From: Sodiomyces alkalinus F11
Taxonomy: Eukaryota; Ascomycota; Sordariomycetes; Glomerellales; Plectosphaerellaceae
DNA: 64,000 nucleotides
Assembly: GCF_003711515.1 (NCBI RefSeq)
Contig: NW_021167079.1
Location: 6,628,385-6,692,384 of the forward strand
Direction: 5' to 3'
Below the pieces are notes generated by a model. That model searched no databases and had not been told where the DNA came from. It worked only from the letters and a program-made list of their open reading frames with translations. Both the position numbers and the translations under genes were made by a program. Shown here one piece after another: positions 1-12,344 of this stretch. The stretch's first letter is position 1; each line of letters starts with the position of its first letter.

Positions 1-38
1 GGACAGGCAGTGCTTCTACGGAATCCCCAAAGTTTGCA

Positions 39-89
39 AACACTGTGGGATAATAAACACTATGGGAGAATGAACACTGTGGGATAATG
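39..89. repeat. 17-bp tandem repeat, three units
   Basis: Three consecutive 17-bp units of the form AACACTGTGGGATAATA start at 39, 56 and 73, the middle one carrying two changes. The unit ends in TGTGGGATAATGA-like sequence, which resembles the start of many fungal gypsy LTRs, so this may be the true 5' edge of the retroelement or debris of an older insertion. Confidence 0.7.
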
Positions 90-186
90 ACCGTGCGGTC
101 GACGCGGATCAAGGTTTCCGTAATGGCTGAGCCATAAGGTGCCAAAAGCTATGACCCCCTAGATGGTCACGTGAGCTCCTGGGATC

Positions 187-315
187 TGATAGGCAGGTCC
201 CGTGACCTGCCCTAGGCAGGCCACTAGGGCTTATAGTGTCTCCACCACTGCAGGCATCTAGATAGCTCTCTTCAACTAATCAACAACCTCATTACCGTAC
301 AGCACCGTCGTTTTA
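187..315 (+). repeat. 5' long terminal repeat (129 bp)
   Basis: This stretch matches 8341-8469 base for base as far as I can check. It begins TGATAGGCAGG and ends CGTCGTTTTA, so it lacks the canonical CA end. It keeps many CpA dinucleotides and so looks unmutated by RIP, unlike the interior. At 129 bp it is short for a gypsy LTR. Sequence from about 78 to 186 has no counterpart before the 3' copy, so the native LTR could be longer. Confidence 0.85.
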
Positions 316-316
316 A

Positions 317-334
317 TGGTGACTCAGGGGAGGC
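317..334 (+). other. putative primer-binding site
   Basis: TGGTGACTCAGGGG begins one base after the 5' LTR. tRNA 3' ends are CCA, so a primer-binding site begins TGG, and the position is the expected one. I did not identify the matching tRNA. Confidence 0.5.
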
Positions 335-1226
335 CCGGCCATTTCATTTTGGCCGGGGCTCCGAAATACCTTCATTCCCTTGATTTATGACCCCTCCCTC
401 TAATAACGACAAACAGAAGAGACGTTTTCATTCCTTCTGACGCGATACGCGTCACGACGATTTTCCCCTACCAAAAATCGCGGGTGGGAAGACAACAAAA
501 TAACTTGTCAGTCTGACAAGCCTTTTCGACATTCCACCATACCGACCTAACCGGAAATCGAGCTTCTAAAACACACGGCTTTACACACGTGTTCTTCACC
601 ACCGAAATCCATATCATTCTGACTTCACCTCGACAATCAACACTTCACTTCGCGAAGAGTTTTGGGAGCACCTAAGACTCGAGACACGGATGGTACTGTG
701 AGGACGACCGGATCGCGAAAGCGGTGACAACGTCTTCGAAGTTCATGTTTGGGGTCGGGTACTTCCGCCCTCAATGTACCTCACTCACTGGCAGAACATC
801 AGTGAGAGAAATTGCCACCCTGACCTGAACACTCGTTGCGGAAACAGGGTCCAAAAGCAAGAGTCGGGAACGGCGATGAGACCTTGTCCGCTTGTAAAGG
901 CGAGAGCGAAGTGACCCGAATCACACTATATCCTTCTTCCTCCCCCCCCCAGACACCCCCAGACACCACCTGAACAAAAATCGATGACGACATATTTGAG
1001 TTACAAAGGTGGCGAGCACGCTGCTAGCGTGAGAAATTGAGAGCTAGCCCGAGGGGCTGAGAGAAAGTGCGACGGCGAATGACTCGGCGGCGGAAACCCT
1101 TCGGGGAGGAACATTGGATTACGCATACCATTTACTGAGGGAGGAGCGAAGGGATAACACTGGGTGGTTTCGGGGGATGGGGAGCACCCTGTTCCCTTAT
1201 TTCCCCAACTTCTCCCTCCCTTGTCA

Positions 1227-1283
1227 CCCACACACACACAGAATACCCACACACACACAGAATACCCACACACACACAGAATA
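1227..1283. repeat. 19-bp minisatellite, three units
   Basis: Three perfect 19-bp units (CCCACACACACACAGAATA) start at 1227, 1246 and 1265 in the untranslated leader of the retroelement. The CpA-rich repeat is intact, so RIP-type change is uneven along the element. Confidence 0.9.
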
Positions 1284-1443
1284 AGGACAAGACAGATTCA
1301 CTGCTGCGAAACCGTTGAAACCAGATCTTTTTCCTTTCTTCTCACTCTCTTACGCATCACCACTGCGGATGTCCGCAACACCCGAGAGATTCCCGTCAAG
1401 ACAACTCCTTCCCTACTCCTTCACTCAATGACAACCCACTCCA

Positions 1444-2450
1444 GTGACGGCGTCGACCGCCACGTCACCGGAAATTAGCCCAAGATCTCTTACTTCTGGT
1501 ACTTTGGACACCACATTACCTCAATCGACTCCTGTGACTCCCGTGATGGAGAATCCGTCGGGAAATCTGGGTTCTGGGGTGTCCATGTTTTCGGGTACAG
1601 GACACTCCTACCTTTCATCGGAATTCCTCAACGACATCGAGGATATGGTAGATATATTTGGGGATCGACTCACCGAGCAGGTTAAGGATAGACATAAGCT
1701 ACGTCTCATGCGCACACATTTAGTAGGGCGTGTAAAGACGTGGTGGGAAGCCCTGGGTATTAAAGACAGAAAAGACTAGGAGACCGCCAAGAAGAAGTTC
1801 GCTAAGGAGTTTAAAGACGAGTCCGCTCGTTTTAACGGACAGGCGATCTTAGAGGCCTCTACGTTCGCACGCAAACCCGGAGAACAACTTTCCGAATATA
1901 TGAAGCGTGCTATTAAGTTAAACGCTAAGTCCATGTCTTCGGATATCCGTCATCTTTTCGTGCGTCGTTTCTGCGAATACATAACTGACGGCGAAGTGGA
2001 CTCCTATTTATAAGAGCGTGTCGCTGATCGCCTGGCGGTATCGGGCAAGTCCTACTTAGGCGTTATCAAGGATACCGTCACCTTTAAGGAGGTGAAATGC
2101 ATAATCATCGAAGTCGCGAAAGGTTATCACGATATATCGGACCTGATGGAGGAGAGCATAGATGATTATGATCCACGCTCGTTCAATTAGAACCTGCTAA
2201 AAGGCCTTAGCAAGTTTGGTGAAACCCAGGAGAAGATGATAGAAGCCCTGGTCCACCGACTTAACGGCCTGAGCGCTCGCCCGGCCACGGGTAGGTTATA
2301 CGATCCTAACGCAACTTCATCCTCGTCGCACCCTAAGCCTACGACCTCCTCAAATTCGTTTAATATGGAGCGAGTGTTCTGTTTCGGATACGGAGGATGG
2401 GGCTATTTTCTTCGGGATTGTCCAAATAAAGGGTCTCGCGAACAGCAGTA
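1444..2450 (+). pseudogene. gypsy gag polyprotein, broken
   Basis: The frame beginning about 1444 reads as a retrotransposon gag (capsid-like helices around RTHLVGRVKTWWEAL). It is interrupted by TAG at 1777, a TAA near 2010 and a TAG near 2187, after which the same frame continues through 2236-2451. Near 2378-2421 a CCHC zinc knuckle is recognisable as CFGYGGWGYFLRDC, with the second Cys and the His both changed to Tyr. Each lesion fits a CpA-to-TpA change on one strand or the other. Confidence 0.8.
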
Positions 2451-4500
2451 GCAGAGGCGTGATACCTGGGATACCCGTCGAAGCGAGATGTTGGCAGCTC
2501 GAGATAAGGAGCTGCGGGAAAAACGAAATGATAAGCTAACTTAACCACAGATGAACCGGATCACACACCCCCATCGGAAACGCAATCACCCAGGCAGACT
2601 GTCGCGCCCCGGAAAAAGGACAGTGATGCATTCAGAGGACTTTAAACCTATACGCGGAATAAAGGTCTCGGGGATATAGCCTTTCTTAGTGACCCGTTTC
2701 CTTGCTAATCAGGATGTCACGATAACTCTGCTTCAGCTCTTCCAGGCTTCGCCTCTTATTCGGGCAGAACTTCACTATCTTATTCAGACTCAGGTCTCCG
2801 ATATAGATAGAAGAGGTAAAGTAAACCGGGCCAGAGCAAAGAAGAAGAAGGCCACTAACTCGTTGACTGCGGCAAACGCGGTCACGACTAGAGATCCGAA
2901 CGTCTAACTTCATGGTCGTGTCTCTTGCATGGCGGTGCAATCGGCTCAACAAGACAGGGGAGCTGATGGTCGGGACAACCCACCAACTCACAAGGACCAG
3001 GCCTATGGATTAGAAGCACAAGGCAGTGAGCCGTCTCTACGTTTCGCGACATGACTTCCCTGTCCTTAAGTTAGAGACCCCCTGCATAGTGCGACTTACT
3101 AATAACGAGATTTTACCCGTTACCGACTTCTATTTCCTGCGCATCAGTGTGGGAAGCGTCCTCAGTACCATCCAAGCTTTCATTCTGGGAGCATCAGAGG
3201 AATAGGACATTCAACTAGGCAAGCAGTAGCACCGACGCATACAGGCTATAGTTGATCATCGCAACGAGAGTCTCACGGTCAAAGGGATGCGCGGCCATCG
3301 CGAAGAGGTACCATTACATCCAAGCCCCAAGTACTACTACGTCAAGCCTGAACACTCCAACCCTCCCAAACATTCCGTTGAGGTACCCGCTGAAGTCGAG
3401 GACTTGAGCGACGATGATGAGGATTCGGGCGATGAATGGGATGATGAAATCTTAAAGCGTCTGGAGGACACACTTGCGTCGGGCAGACAAAAGGCCTACG
3501 CCAAACACAGGATACATCTGGAGGAGTGACGAGGACTCCGAGATAGGAGAAAAGGGAGCGAGTATCCCCTTCAGTGTGTGTGCGCGTGAACGGAAGGTAC
3601 AGGGAAGATGTCATGACGTAACCGGTTAGCATATTTTGAGGCAGGCACCATGGAAGCCTAGTTCGGAGCACCAACTCAGGCAGGAAGAAACGGATGGAGA
3701 CATTTTAGGCAGGTACGACCAACAGGTCACAAGGGTGAGGAAAAACATTTAGTTAGTTCTGCCCCCGAGAGCACTTGGGGGAGGGAGGGAGATCATCATC
3801 ATCAGCTGAGGCAGGGAATATCACCAACTTTGCAAGTTTGCTTGACACTCTTTTTTTTGACACTTGATTTTGGAACCTTGACCTTTCTTTATCTTCACTT
3901 CCGTCTACACAAGACAGCTCACCTGGATTTGCGGCCGCCATGTCAGATATACCGCGCGCCGGGACGCCGCTCGGTGATTTTCAGCCTCGCTTGACGAGAT
4001 CCGCAGACATGGCCTCTGACTTCACAGACGACTGTCAGGCCTCTCAAACTGAATTTGAGGACATCCAAGACATTCCCTCCCTCGTGAAATCTCTGAACAG
4101 CTGGATTGACCGCTTGCAAACATCGCAGCATCACCCCCAGTTATATTCCCTCCACCTTAAAGATAGGGATAGCGAGAGCACTCCTCCCCAAGAAGATACC
4201 GTCCCGACACCAGTTTTTCAGTTGGCTTGGAGTTAACTGCTGAGGAGAAAACAGGCCGTGACCCTAGGGTTGAAAAAGGAGGAAATATATACTGAGAGGC
4301 CGCTGGCATAGAAGTAAGCTCTCCGAGAGAATTTTGCTGCGGGGGAAATCGATGGTCCTTTGGCCGCGGCTTATCTGGATATCTTGACGACGCTGTCTAC
4401 TTAAGAGCCCGAGTCCCTATCGTCGGAGCACCACGATGAGGACTTGGATGGCGACGGCGCCTAGAGAGACAATACTTCTGAGCAGTGGGGTGAGGTACTT
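2451..4500 (+). pseudogene. gag-pol linker region, degraded
   Basis: Only short open stretches survive here (2689-2907, 3287-3529, 3940-4236, plus strand). The piece around 2720-2790 (PLIRAELHYLIQTQ, followed by a lysine run) resembles the spacer between gag and protease in fungal gypsy elements. An acidic stretch with DDDEDSGDEWDDE lies near 3405-3450. An aspartic protease should sit in this interval, but I could not identify its active-site motif. Confidence 0.45.
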
Positions 4501-7500
4501 TTGCCCGCTGCCTCTTCAAGCGTACCGGAAACATTGCCGGAATATCACTGCATAAATCCACTGCCCCCCGCTAAAGTCTCCGTTTGTATGGGATTCTCAG
4601 AAATCAAGGGGTCCCCCTGCAATTTCGATTTCCTCCACATATTTCGCAATCTGGCCAATGTTCCGCTGTCCGAAGTTAAAGCCTGGCACGAAACCTCGAA
4701 CATCGAGATCGGTTCTATGGCAGACACACCTGAAAAGAGGGCAATGGTTCGGATTTTGCTCTACACCTACAGAGACGCTTTCGCACACACTCTCCAAGAT
4801 ATCAAGGTCACACAGCGTTTACAATATAATATAACTATACGAAAAGGCGCTACACCCCCTCTCCGGTAGAGGTAATAGAGGTATAGATTACGATAAAGAG
4901 AATTCGCTAGAGTTACGATGCCCGAAATAGAGAAAGCGGGAATTATTTCCAAGGCCTCTCAGGCGGCCTAGGTCGCTCACACACTCTTCCCGCCCAAGCC
5001 CTCAAAATCCCCCGACGCACCGGTCGTTTTTCGCGTCGTCTATGATTTCCGTATCCTTAATACTGCCACGGAACAACCCACTTACCCATATCATAATCTA
5101 GAAACGGATATAGACGCTCTACACTAAGGACGACCAATAGTGTACTCTAGTTACGATACGTCGAACGGCTTCTAGGGAATCTAACTTAACGAGGATTCCA
5201 GGCGCCTTTTTATAGTCACCGGCCTAAATAGCGCGTGGCATTACGATAGGATGCCGCAGGGCCTCTACGGTGCCCTAAGCACTTACGCCAGATTTAGAGA
5301 CCTTATCTTCGGGGACATTTTCGACGACGGTGAAGCCACCACGGTCCCTTATACTCACCACCTAGCGGTACTTAGGTATATAAAAGATCTAGAGACTAAC
5401 CTCGCTATCTATATCGACGATCATAATATAAGCAGCTCAGATTTTTTCACCCACTTTATATATTTATAGGTATACTACTTCCTAAGGGTACTTTAGGGAC
5501 CGGTCGGTTTAGCCACTAAGAAGTGTCACTTTTTCATGGACCATTTGGACCCGGTGGGAACGCATATATATAACGGCCGGATATGCCCAGGATATAAGCA
5601 CAGAGAAAAGTTTCTCGACTTCGCTCGCAAGTTTATACAGACACCCCCGAGGACCTAGGAAGAGATTCAGCCCCTCCTCTAGTGCACACCTCCATTCCGT
5701 AAATACATCCCAGGACGTGCAGGGCTAGAGGACATTATACGATCGGCTTTTTAGGAATTTCGACCGACGCTTACACCTCTGGGCAAGCCAAGCGTTCGCA
5801 AGGAATATATACGGCGAGCAGAACCAGTTTAGACAGACGAATACGCTAAGGCACTTCAACGCCTCTGCAAAGCAATCCAAAACAATGTGATCGTCGACAT
5901 ACTTCCCGATATATAGTTTCACCTAAGCGCTAATATATCTAATCACGGTCTCGGCGCCGCCCTGATATAACTTAATGGCCTCCCGATAGGCACCGAAATC
6001 ACGGATAAGAATTAGGACAAAGTCAACGTTAACCAGTTTATCTCATTTCGTCTAGCCGAGGCGGAGAGGAGGTACTCTATGCCCGAAAAAGAGATACTGG
6101 CTGTCCTTAGAGCACTACAGGAAACCCAGTGGATCACGATATACAGTCCTTATCCCGTCATCGTCTATACAGACTACCTTAGCCTCGCTCAGTCCATATA
6201 TAAGGTCACTAAGATATATAGTAAGCTGTCCAAGTGGCTAGAGAAACTCACCGAATTCGACTGCATTTTTATCCATCAACCTAATACTCAGAAGATCATC
6301 AAAATCGCCGATAGCCTTAGCCGCATACTAATATATATTCAGGACAACCCGCGACCGGTGTAAAGAAGAGAAGCCCCAGAATTCACTCTATCCGACGGTA
6401 TAGTAAACTTTACCGTCGCTCGGGTCAAGCTACCTTTAAACTTAGGCAGGTTATAGGCGGAGGGACACCCCGCCTATATATTTTCCCGCGATATCCTAGC
6501 ATCCTTAAGGGATTTAGAGAGAGACTCGATACCACTACGAGCGACCGATAGACCCGCCGATATACCGGCAGCAATGAGATAAGACCTTCTCGACTATCTG
6601 CTTCGGGAATAAGATATGGAGGAATGGTACGGGCGAATCATTCGGAGGATTATTCTGGGACCCGAAGAAGGCGGCAAAAAGAAGAGGAGACTTCTCCAGT
6701 ATATATACGACGCGTTTCGTATCTACCGATTAAAGCTGTACCGCGTGGAGAAAGACGAATTATTATCTCTATGTATCGGGCGATAGGATGTGGTTCGGGT
6801 GTTATGCCGTTTTCACGATAAGACAGGACATTATAGTATCAGGATCGTTTTGGCTAATCTTAAGGGCCGATACTACTGGCCTAACCGGACCGGAGACATC
6901 ACAAACTATATCAGATCTTATGCCGTGTGTTAACAGACTAGACCCAGGATACCTATTTTGCCGCCGGGTAAGGTGGTGGTGTCCCGTCCCTTCGAAGTCG
7001 TTAGAATGGATTTCATGGGACTAATTACACCTGCCTTAGCCGATAGACACCGTTATATCTTGGTGCTGGTGGATTATTTAACGCGCTTTATTCTTTTAGC
7101 ACCGACACGGGAAGCTAACGCTCTTATGGTACACGATGTGCTGTATAACTAGATAGCCCCTATCTTCGGGTGGCCTTCCTTCTTTTACTCGGATAATGGT
7201 TCGCACTTTAAGAACATTATCCTGGAAGCTATGACCCAGTATCATAGCTCGCGAATAATCTTTGGGCCCGTTTCTTACCCGGGATCCACTAGACTGCTAG
7301 AAAGCGCGGTCAAACTCACTAAGGCGTAGCTTCGCAGGCACACTGTCTCGAGGTCCCTAGACGGGGTTAGTCGTGGGGACGATTCCCGGTGGCACCTGGA
7401 AATACCGAATATCGCCCAGAAAATCAACGCCCGTTTTATGTCTTCTTTAGGAATATCGCTATCGGAGGCTATGCTAGGGTATTCGCCCACAACTGGAGAC

Positions 7501-8085
7501 GACTTAGTCGAGGATAATAAGGATATAACCCAGGCTTAAGAGTTCCAGGATAATAGGGAGGACACTATTTTTATAACACTACGCTAATACCTATACGACG
7601 GAGGCTTACTGCCTCGGGTACTAGAGCTGGAAGAACCGCTAGAGGCTTCTCTCGATCTTGAAGGTTTCCGTTCTTATGCTACGATCGATCTAGTCTTTGA
7701 GACTAGGGAGGAGAGGCGAGCACGTCTACTCCGTTTTAATGCGAAGGTGCTTGACGAGGAAGAGAGGCGCCCCGAAGAGGATGTTCCGGACGCTTCTATG
7801 TACGTGGGGGCTTTCGTGTGGGAATTAGCAGATAAGAAGGGCATTTCGAAATCCAAGTTCGATCCGATATAGTTGGGACTACTCCGTTTGGCTGGAAAGG
7901 CGTCGCCCGTCACTTGGTGGGTTACCGCTCAGTTAGAGGTACTGTTGTATTATATCGATCTGGATAAGTGCAGAAAGATATATGCCAACCATCTCAAACC
8001 GGTTATCCTGCGACCGCGACACCTGGTCGATCATGGAGACGATGTCACTCGCGAAGGGTTAGACTTAAAGACGGTTTAATCGGGT
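4501..8085 (+). pseudogene. gypsy pol: reverse transcriptase, RNase H, integrase, broken
   Basis: Reverse transcriptase spans about 4915-5640, with VVYDFRILN near 5040, RMPQGLYGALS near 5250 and the catalytic YIDD near 5410. RNase H spans about 5920-6260, with a recognisable EKEILAVLRALQE. The integrase zinc region is near 6815-6935 (HDKTGHYS). The integrase core has its first Asp in MDFMG near 7008, its second in YSDNGSHF near 7185, and the likely Glu near 7300 in LLESAVK. A C-terminal tail is readable to about 8079. More than a dozen in-frame TAG/TAA codons and at least one frame shift interrupt it. Confidence 0.85.
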
Positions 8086-8340
8086 ACAAGCGCGAGCTTG
8101 AGGATGTTGGATTTAAGGGCGTCCCCGGCTTTCTATTTGGGGTATATGGAGGCTGAGGAGAGTTGAGTTGTGGAGGAACAAGAGTGATAAGTTTACGGCT
8201 GGATGAGACCTCGCGATGAGGGGTATGGGAGATTGGTAGGAGGATACGATAGGTTGGAGCGGTTATATCTTTCGTGCTGGTTATATTTCTTAGGCGATTG
8301 GAAGGCTCAGGGTCGAGCCATCAGCAAACTCGGGCAGGGT

Positions 8341-8469
8341 TGATAGGCAGGTCCCGTGACCTGCCCTAGGCAGGCCACTAGGGCTTATAGTGTCTCCACC
8401 ACTGCAGGCATCTAGATAGCTCTCTTCAACTAATCAACAACCTCATTACCGTACAGCACCGTCGTTTTA
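8341..8469 (+). repeat. 3' long terminal repeat (129 bp)
   Basis: It is identical to 187-315. It is followed directly by GATC, matching the four bases before the 5' copy. A purine-rich stretch (about 8147-8178) lies some 160 bases upstream, too far to be an ordinary polypurine tract, which may mean that part of this LTR or its left flank has been lost. Confidence 0.85.
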
Positions 8470-8473
8470 GATC

Positions 8474-9298
8474 CGACCAGTTCCACAGGTTTTACCAGCC
8501 ACCCACACAATCAATTTTCTTTTCCGGCAAGGTGTTCATGTACGTACTGTACCTTATTGTATGTACGAAGTACGAAAGTTGACCCAAAAGCGACCGTGCG
8601 CATCCCAGCCCGCCCAATTTTCCTCCCGCAATCACACCGAGAGGGACAGCGTGCAAACAAATCTCCACCCTCAACGGTTTGGCATCAAGCGACTCCCACA
8701 TTCTCTCACTTTCGGATCGTCCCGACCTCACGAATAACCACATCACCACAACGCCCGACCATTCCATGGAATGGTACCCGTCGACACTCTGACGTAACGA
8801 ACCGAGCCTTTCCCAATCTTATCCAACTTCGACCACCACCAACGTTTCTAGATACGCAAAAGTAGAAACAATCTCGTGGACGCGACATCAATCACCCACC
8901 CATTCTCATAACCAGCTAGCTTCAAAAATTCGACTCGTACACTGCGCGAATAACAGTACGAAGAACCTCCCAGACCTCATTCATCGATCCTCAATTGGAA
9001 CATCGTCGGCGCTACCCATCTGTCGTGATCAACGCCGATATCACCTTTGCATACCCACCATCACACGACTTCAGATAGCGCGCACGTTTATCAATTCCTG
9101 CCGATTTCTGCAGATAAACGGGGCGTCGAAAGGGATGCTGATACGATCGGGATATCAAGGTTGACGATATGATCCCAACTCATTGATAATCGCACGAGCG
9201 CCGTCGGAATCATTCGATAACCTTTCGACCGCCGCGTCGAAAACTTGATTAACCTCCACCACTGCGTTACTCGACCCCTCATCGCACTATCCGAAAAC
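8474..9298. other. upstream region and leader of byr4
   Basis: This 825-bp stretch lies between the retroelement and the byr4 start codon. It is rich in C and A on the plus strand (many ACC, CATC and CAAC runs), as in fungal promoters and leaders. Overlapping short frames here have no recognisable content. It includes GTACGTACTGTAC-like repeats near 8540-8570. Confidence 0.5.
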
Positions 9299-12200
9299 AT
9301 GGAGCCCTTGCGCCTCAAGGCGCGGCAGTTGGCCGAAGAAAAGATTGAGAGCTGGGATGATGGGGACTTTGAGCTTGATGTTGATGATATCCCATTTCGA
9401 GGCTGTGGTTCCACCAATGGCCAGAGTAATGGCCCTCCCAGCAGGCGAGATTCGCACTCATCCGTCATGTCCCTGCGGTCCGATCTGGAATCTATGCCTG
9501 GCGAGGAGAGGCATGTTCATCTGCCTGGCGACGATGAACAATCCACTCTCGAGGCGATCGCTGCTGCAACCAAGGCTGGCATTCCCCTCCCTAAGAACGT
9601 CCCATCATCTGCTCTTATGGGCGGCACAATCAAGCGCCTGGGTGGACGTAAAGTGAAGAAGATCATTCAGGATGACTGGGAGAACGACATTGAACTGCCC
9701 GACTCGCCGCAGCCTCTTCGAATCAAACTCCAGGACGCGTCCAAATTTCCGGACGCTCTGAGGCAAGTTAGCGGCGGCTCTCAGAACAGTCCATCCAAAC
9801 CGTCTTCGAGGCCTAGCACGTTGCCTTCCATCATTAAGGATGATGAGCGGCGTAGAGAGTCGGGTTTCTCGTCGACATCCGGCAGTCTGACCGGTGCAGC
9901 CCATCTCGACAAGTTTCGAGACAATGACGACGATGATCTTGATTTCTTCGGCGACGGATTCTCCACCATCAAAGTCTCCAAAACTCGTCCGCCGAGGCCC
10001 ATTTCTCTCATAACACCACCCACACCTCAGAAGGATGAAAAGCCTACAGCTACAGCGCCTGATGAAGATTTCGAACACGACTTTGAATTACCCTCGGACG
10101 GCAAGTTGAAACTCTCCATGCGGAAAAACATTCCGAAAACGCCATCTTCCCACGCGGATGACTTGGACTGGGGCGAAGGTAGCTTGGGGACTCGCTTTGG
10201 TGGTACTCGGAGGGATGGTCGCTCTTACCGAAGCTCCTCCGCATCAGCTCTCAGCCCTAGCGTATCGAGTTCATTCACTGCCGAGAGCGAAGACGACACG
10301 TTTGATGGCCTTGTCCTGCCTAGTGGGCCGGTAGATTTCGAGGAGCGTCTCAGCCGGCAAAGGAAGAGCCGCTCTCCTGTGCGCAGCAGTATGGGGGAGG
10401 AGACGCCCCCAACAGATGTCGAAAAAGACGACATTCTCAGTGGCCTTGAAATTGGCGATGGCGAGATCTTCGACGCGGGCAAGTTGACCCTTCATCGAAA
10501 TATTCGTGTGAACGCGCATCGACCCGCCAGCCCAGCTCGTCCCAAGACGGCCGTTGCCATTACATTCACCAACAAAACGGTGCAATCCCGACTTCCACGT
10601 CCCAGCCACGAGCGAGCTCACTCGATGCTGGAACCCGTCTCCGAAAGCGGCGGCCCTATTCCATCCAGATCGAGAAGACCCCAGTCGCGGCTGGGTCATT
10701 CATCCCAGTCTTCTGTGACAAGCTTGCCGACGCCAACGACAATCTCGCCTTCTCACTCTTTACTGCCTGGCACACTTCGAAAACGCGAAATTGGCAATCG
10801 GTCTTCCCTCACCTCTCTCCGCAACGAGCCGACCACCACGAGTTCTCAGTTACTCCGCTTCAAGCGCTCCTTACCTGCGATGCGGGCAGGCCAATCTCCG
10901 GCGAAACCCAACGTCCCGCGGTATGACAGGCCTTCGTCTCGCACCGAGAATAACCGCCCCCCATCTGGGTTGCGTCCTAAAACGCCTGTCGACCGGACTC
11001 GCCCCGTGGCTGAAATGTCTGCCTCGCAAGCACGAAAGCCGTTCTTGCCTGCGGGAGTATCTAACACCCAGTCTCACCACGTGGCCACCAAGACATCGCG
11101 GGTGTTCCGTCGACACGATTCCGACAACTCGATCGAACTTCGTTCTCACTCCCGGACGATTTCGAGGTCAGCCATTCGCTCGCCGAGTCCGCGACGTCAC
11201 CGTACTGCTGCCCAGATAGCTCAGAGCGGTGTCCGAGGGGAATTTTACCAGGGCCGCCCCAGGCATTTCGGCGACGGCCATGAGCTAGATGGCTTTGACG
11301 ATTTGCCGACATCTGCCCATGCAGAGGCGAATTTTATCCACCAGCCAGCTAAAGCACCCCTTCGGAACAAGATATACCAGAACGTCTTGCCGGATAGAAT
11401 GATTTCACCATCGCCTGGTCCCTACTCTCCTCCCTCAAAGGTCGGCAACACCCCGCACTTTGCTCGCGACACGACAGCCAGTAGGATTGCCCGGGAAACA
11501 TCGCTTGCCCAACGTGCGCCTTCCACAGGAGCCCTGGCGCCCCTAACATCACAACGAGTAGCGCAGTTATCTTCCCGGGGCAACCTGGCCCTTGGCGTTC
11601 CTCAGACAACCGTCCGGTCCAAGAAACATCGCAAGCCTCCTCAGCTCAAGCCTCATCTCATTACGAATATGAACAAACACAATGTGGCAAAACGTTCGTT
11701 GATCCTTTGAAACAGCATTGTGTTAACCTTGCAGATGTGACATGATGCTGACCCCGTTGATAGATGAGAAAGGCATGTATTACAACCCTCAGACACATCG
11801 ATGGGAAGGGAACGAAAATGTCCTCGGCGCGTTCGACCCGCCAGTCTCCACCCCCTCCACCGCCTCAGTTCCATCTCACCTTCGGGAGAAAGAGGCCACA
11901 ACCCCTCGCCCTGCCTTGATCACGAACATCACCGGCACGAAAGGCGTGCAGGTGGTCAAGGGAATGGTCTTCGACCCTCAAAACATGTGTTGGCTCAAAC
12001 TGGGGGCCCAAGGAGACTCCAAGGCCGCCGATGCGACTGACCCCATGGAGGGATTCGACGCCCTGGAAGAGGACGATGACGTGTTCAAAGATATCCCCGA
12101 CCTAGAAGACCTTTCCACCGCCGATACCAACGATGGTGCGCAGGGCCGCACGAGCGACGTTAGAGACGACTGGCTGGTGGGCGAAGAATTCGATGTTGGT

Positions 12201-12344
12201 CCCGAATTCGTGCGAAGACAGCGCGAGGAGGAAGACCGATGGCGAAAGAAATGCGAAAAATGGGTCGGCACGGTCGAACGGGACCGTGACGCCTCGCGCT
12301 GGGCTATCCGAGACCTCCTGGTCTTCCAAAGAGCGGCCCAGTAA
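9299..12344 (+). CDS. byr4: Byr4-type mitotic exit/septation regulator
   Basis: Predicted product about 991 residues. Byr4 (yeast Bfa1) is the scaffold half of the two-component GAP, with Cdc16/Bub2, that holds the Spg1/Tem1 GTPase inactive at the spindle pole and so restrains septation. The signature N-terminus (MEPLRLKARQLAEEKIESWDD) supports the ATG at 9299 over an in-frame one 54 bases upstream. The centre is a long Ser/Pro/Arg-rich disordered region. The conserved C-terminus has KGMYYNPQTHRWEGNE, then VKGMVFDPQNMCWLK and WLVGEEFDVGPEFVRRQR. Suggested exons are 9299-11693 and 11764-12344. The intron has a GTTCGT donor, a GCTGAC branch site and a GATAG acceptor, and joins in phase 1. A shorter intron ending at the CTTGCAG near 11734 is less well supported. 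The gene converges on nop2. Confidence 0.88.

Larger units (their letters stand above)
187..8469 (+). mobile_element. Ty3/gypsy LTR retrotransposon, inactivated
   Basis: An 8.3-kb element lies between identical 129-bp direct repeats (187-315 and 8341-8469). GATC flanks both outer ends (183-186 and 8470-8473), consistent with a 4-bp target-site duplication. TGG, the usual start of a primer-binding site, lies one base inside the 5' repeat (317). In plus-strand order one can read gag with a zinc knuckle, reverse transcriptase with YIDD, RNase H, and integrase with its HHCC-like region and D,D,E core. This gag-RT-RH-IN order defines the Ty3/gypsy group. All reading frames are broken by TAG and TAA codons where Gln or Trp is expected, and Cys and His zinc ligands are often replaced by Tyr (TGC or CAC to TAC), as RIP would produce. 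It cannot encode its own transposition. Confidence 0.88.
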
